From: Treponema sp.
Lineage (GTDB): Bacteria; Spirochaetota; Spirochaetia; Treponematales; Breznakiellaceae
Direction: 5' to 3'
Assembly: GCA_031283905.1 (NCBI GenBank)
Contig: JAITAW010000096.1
Coordinates: 1 to 8,279 of the forward strand
DNA length: 8,279 nt
Each line of letters begins with the position of its first letter. Positions within the stretch are counted from its first letter, which is position 1. Positions 7,181 to 8,279 of this stretch are shown piece by piece. The notes under the pieces are model-generated. The model made no database searches. It had not been told where the DNA came from and was given only the letters and a program-made list of their open reading frames with translations. Position numbers and translations under genes: made by a program.

Positions 7181-8279
7181 AAGTCCGTGATATTTTTTCG
7201 ATGGATTTTCTACTCCTGTTTGCGGTTGGCGCACTTACCGTAATCGGCATTTTTTTCATCTATTCCTCCGGCATCTCATCAACCGGCGAGCAAACATCTG
7301 ATGAGTACGTCAAGCAAATCGTGTGGGGAAGCGCAGGCTTCGTGTTCATCGTTGCTCTCGCCTTGATTGATTATAAAAGGCTCTACAACATCTCCTTGTA
7401 TTTATATATAGCGACTTTGCTTGCGCTTCTTTACACATTTTTATTCGGAAAACTGGTGAATGGCGCTCGCGCATGGCTTGGAGTCGGCTCATTCGGCGTC
7501 CAGCCGTCAGAATTCGCCAAGATCATCACCATTGTTCTGCTTGCCCGATACTTGGACGCATCAAAACGGAAGCCGTCTTCTTTCAGGCGTTTTTTTATTT
7601 CGTGCGTCATCGTGTTCGTTCCGATGGGTCTCATTCTTATACAGCCAGATTTTGGAACATCATTGGTGTTTATCCCCATACTGCTGGTAATGACCTTTAT
7701 CGCTGGAGCCCGCCTACGGTATGTTATTTTTTTTGCCATATGGATAGGACTTACCGGAATTCTCATGGCGCTTCCGCTCTGGCAAACTCATATTATGAAA
7801 ACATCCTTTTCACCCATCATGCTCCTTCTGGATGTCAAATTTATCGCTGTTGTTTGCGCCGCACTCGTCGTTATTGCCATTGTGGCGCTCATCGGCTATT
7901 TTCTATACAGAAAATCTTACTTTTTTTGGATTGTATATAGTATCATGATGTTGCTTTTCTCGTTCGGCGCTTCTTTCGCCACCCACAAAGTTCTTAAAGA
8001 TTATCAAATTATGCGATTAATCGTGTTTCTCGATCCGCAAATCGATCCTCAAGGCGCGGGCTGGAACATCATCCAGTCGAGGACTGCAATCGGATCCGGC
8101 GGCTTTATGGGACGTGGGTTTCTTCACGGGACGCAGAGTCATTACCGGTTCCTGCCTCAGCAAAGCACGGACTTTATTTTCTCGATCTTTTCGGAAGAAG
8201 CGGGTTTTGTCGGAGGCATTATCGTTTTCACGCTGTTTCTTGTCATAAACCTGCGCCTCATACGGATCATGCGCCTCTC
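7177..8279 (+). CDS. rodA: RodA peptidoglycan glycosyltransferase (SEDS family), 3' end outside the window
   Basis: A multi-pass inner-membrane SEDS glycan polymerase that works with PBP2 to extend peptidoglycan strands from lipid II. 367 codons are visible and the frame is open to the window edge; about 70-75 residues are probably missing. Family motifs are clear: NGARAWLGVGSFGVQPSEFAK (split as NGARAWL 95-101 and QPSEFAK 109-115), QPDFGTS (156-162), FLDPQIDPQGAGWN (284-297), AIGSGG (304-309), GTQSHYRFLPQQSTDFIF (318-335) and EEAGFVGG. D332 in TDFIF is the expected catalytic aspartate (E. coli D262, aligned from memory). The protein carries about 70 extra residues (about 203-273) with two predicted membrane helices just before the catalytic loop. 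The start ATG 7177 overlaps the pbp2 stop as ATGA and has AAGGA at 7164-7168. The pairing with pbp2 argues for RodA rather than FtsW. Confidence 0.96.
   Translation, partial: MKVRDIFSMDFLLLFAVGALTVIGIFFIYSSGISSTGEQTSDEYVKQIVWGSAGFVFIVALALIDYKRLYNISLYLYIATLLALLYTFLFGKLVNGARAWLGVGSFGVQPSEFAKIITIVLLARYLDASKRKPSSFRRFFISCVIVFVPMGLILIQPDFGTSLVFIPILLVMTFIAGARLRYVIFFAIWIGLTGILMALPLWQTHIMKTSFSPIMLLLDVKFIAVVCAALVVIAIVALIGYFLYRKSYFFWIVYSIMMLLFSFGASFATHKVLKDYQIMRLIVFLDPQIDPQGAGWNIIQSRTAIGSGGFMGRGFLHGTQSHYRFLPQQSTDFIFSIFSEEAGFVGGIIVFTLFLVINLRLIRIMRL

Noticed and set aside
7460..7940. Plus-strand frames of 76 and 155 codons inside rodA, and a minus-strand frame at 7431-7766
   Set aside because: They overlap RodA, whose frame is open from 7177 to the window end with SEDS motifs throughout; the alternative translations show no family features.
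1..8279. Search for mobile elements, CRISPR arrays, tRNA/rRNA genes, attachment sites and horizontal-transfer signs
   Set aside because: None seen: all genes are co-oriented, tightly packed housekeeping genes with similar composition.

Overview
The window reads as a stretch of an ordinary bacterial chromosome, all genes on the + strand. It carries NAD synthetase, a membrane-anchored TPR protein, and a cell-elongation (rod-shape) operon in the order mreB-mreC-mreD-pbp2(mrdA)-rodA(mrdB). Base composition is roughly balanced by eye. The best guess for the source is a spirochaete, possibly a Treponema with moderate G+C such as the termite-gut group. This rests on the five-gene order, the wording of the PBP2 C-terminus, and a RodA that is longer than the E. 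coli protein just before its catalytic loop. I recall the T. pallidum RodA as similarly long. The assignment is an inference and no search was run.

Layout. Bases 1-44 hold a near-consensus sigma-70-type promoter whose predicted start point falls on the nadE ATG. nadE (45-1745) encodes the two-domain, glutamine-dependent NAD+ synthetase. The 127-base gap 1746-1872 has no convincing terminator. It holds a second near-consensus promoter (1833-1861) and a doubtful 39-codon ORF. A TPR protein with one N-terminal membrane helix follows (1873-2829). After 33 bases come mreB (2863-3894), mreC (3904-4803), mreD (4800-5303), pbp2 (5303-7180) and rodA (7177 to beyond the window end). The last four genes overlap by 1-4 bases at each junction, so translational coupling is expected. 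There is no gene-free stretch over 300 bases.

How they work together. MreB forms membrane-bound actin-like filaments. MreC and MreD link them across the inner membrane to the RodA glycan polymerase and the PBP2 transpeptidase, which together build lateral-wall peptidoglycan. The TPR protein sits behind the operon's only clear promoter and is probably co-transcribed, so it is a candidate accessory or scaffold factor. nadE looks functionally unrelated and has its own promoter.

I see no mobile element, CRISPR array, RNA gene or clearly undescribed system. The points most worth a second look are a possible Cys3His zinc site in PBP2, a ~70-residue, two-helix insertion in RodA, (near-)leaderless promoters for nadE and the TPR gene, and the TPR protein itself.
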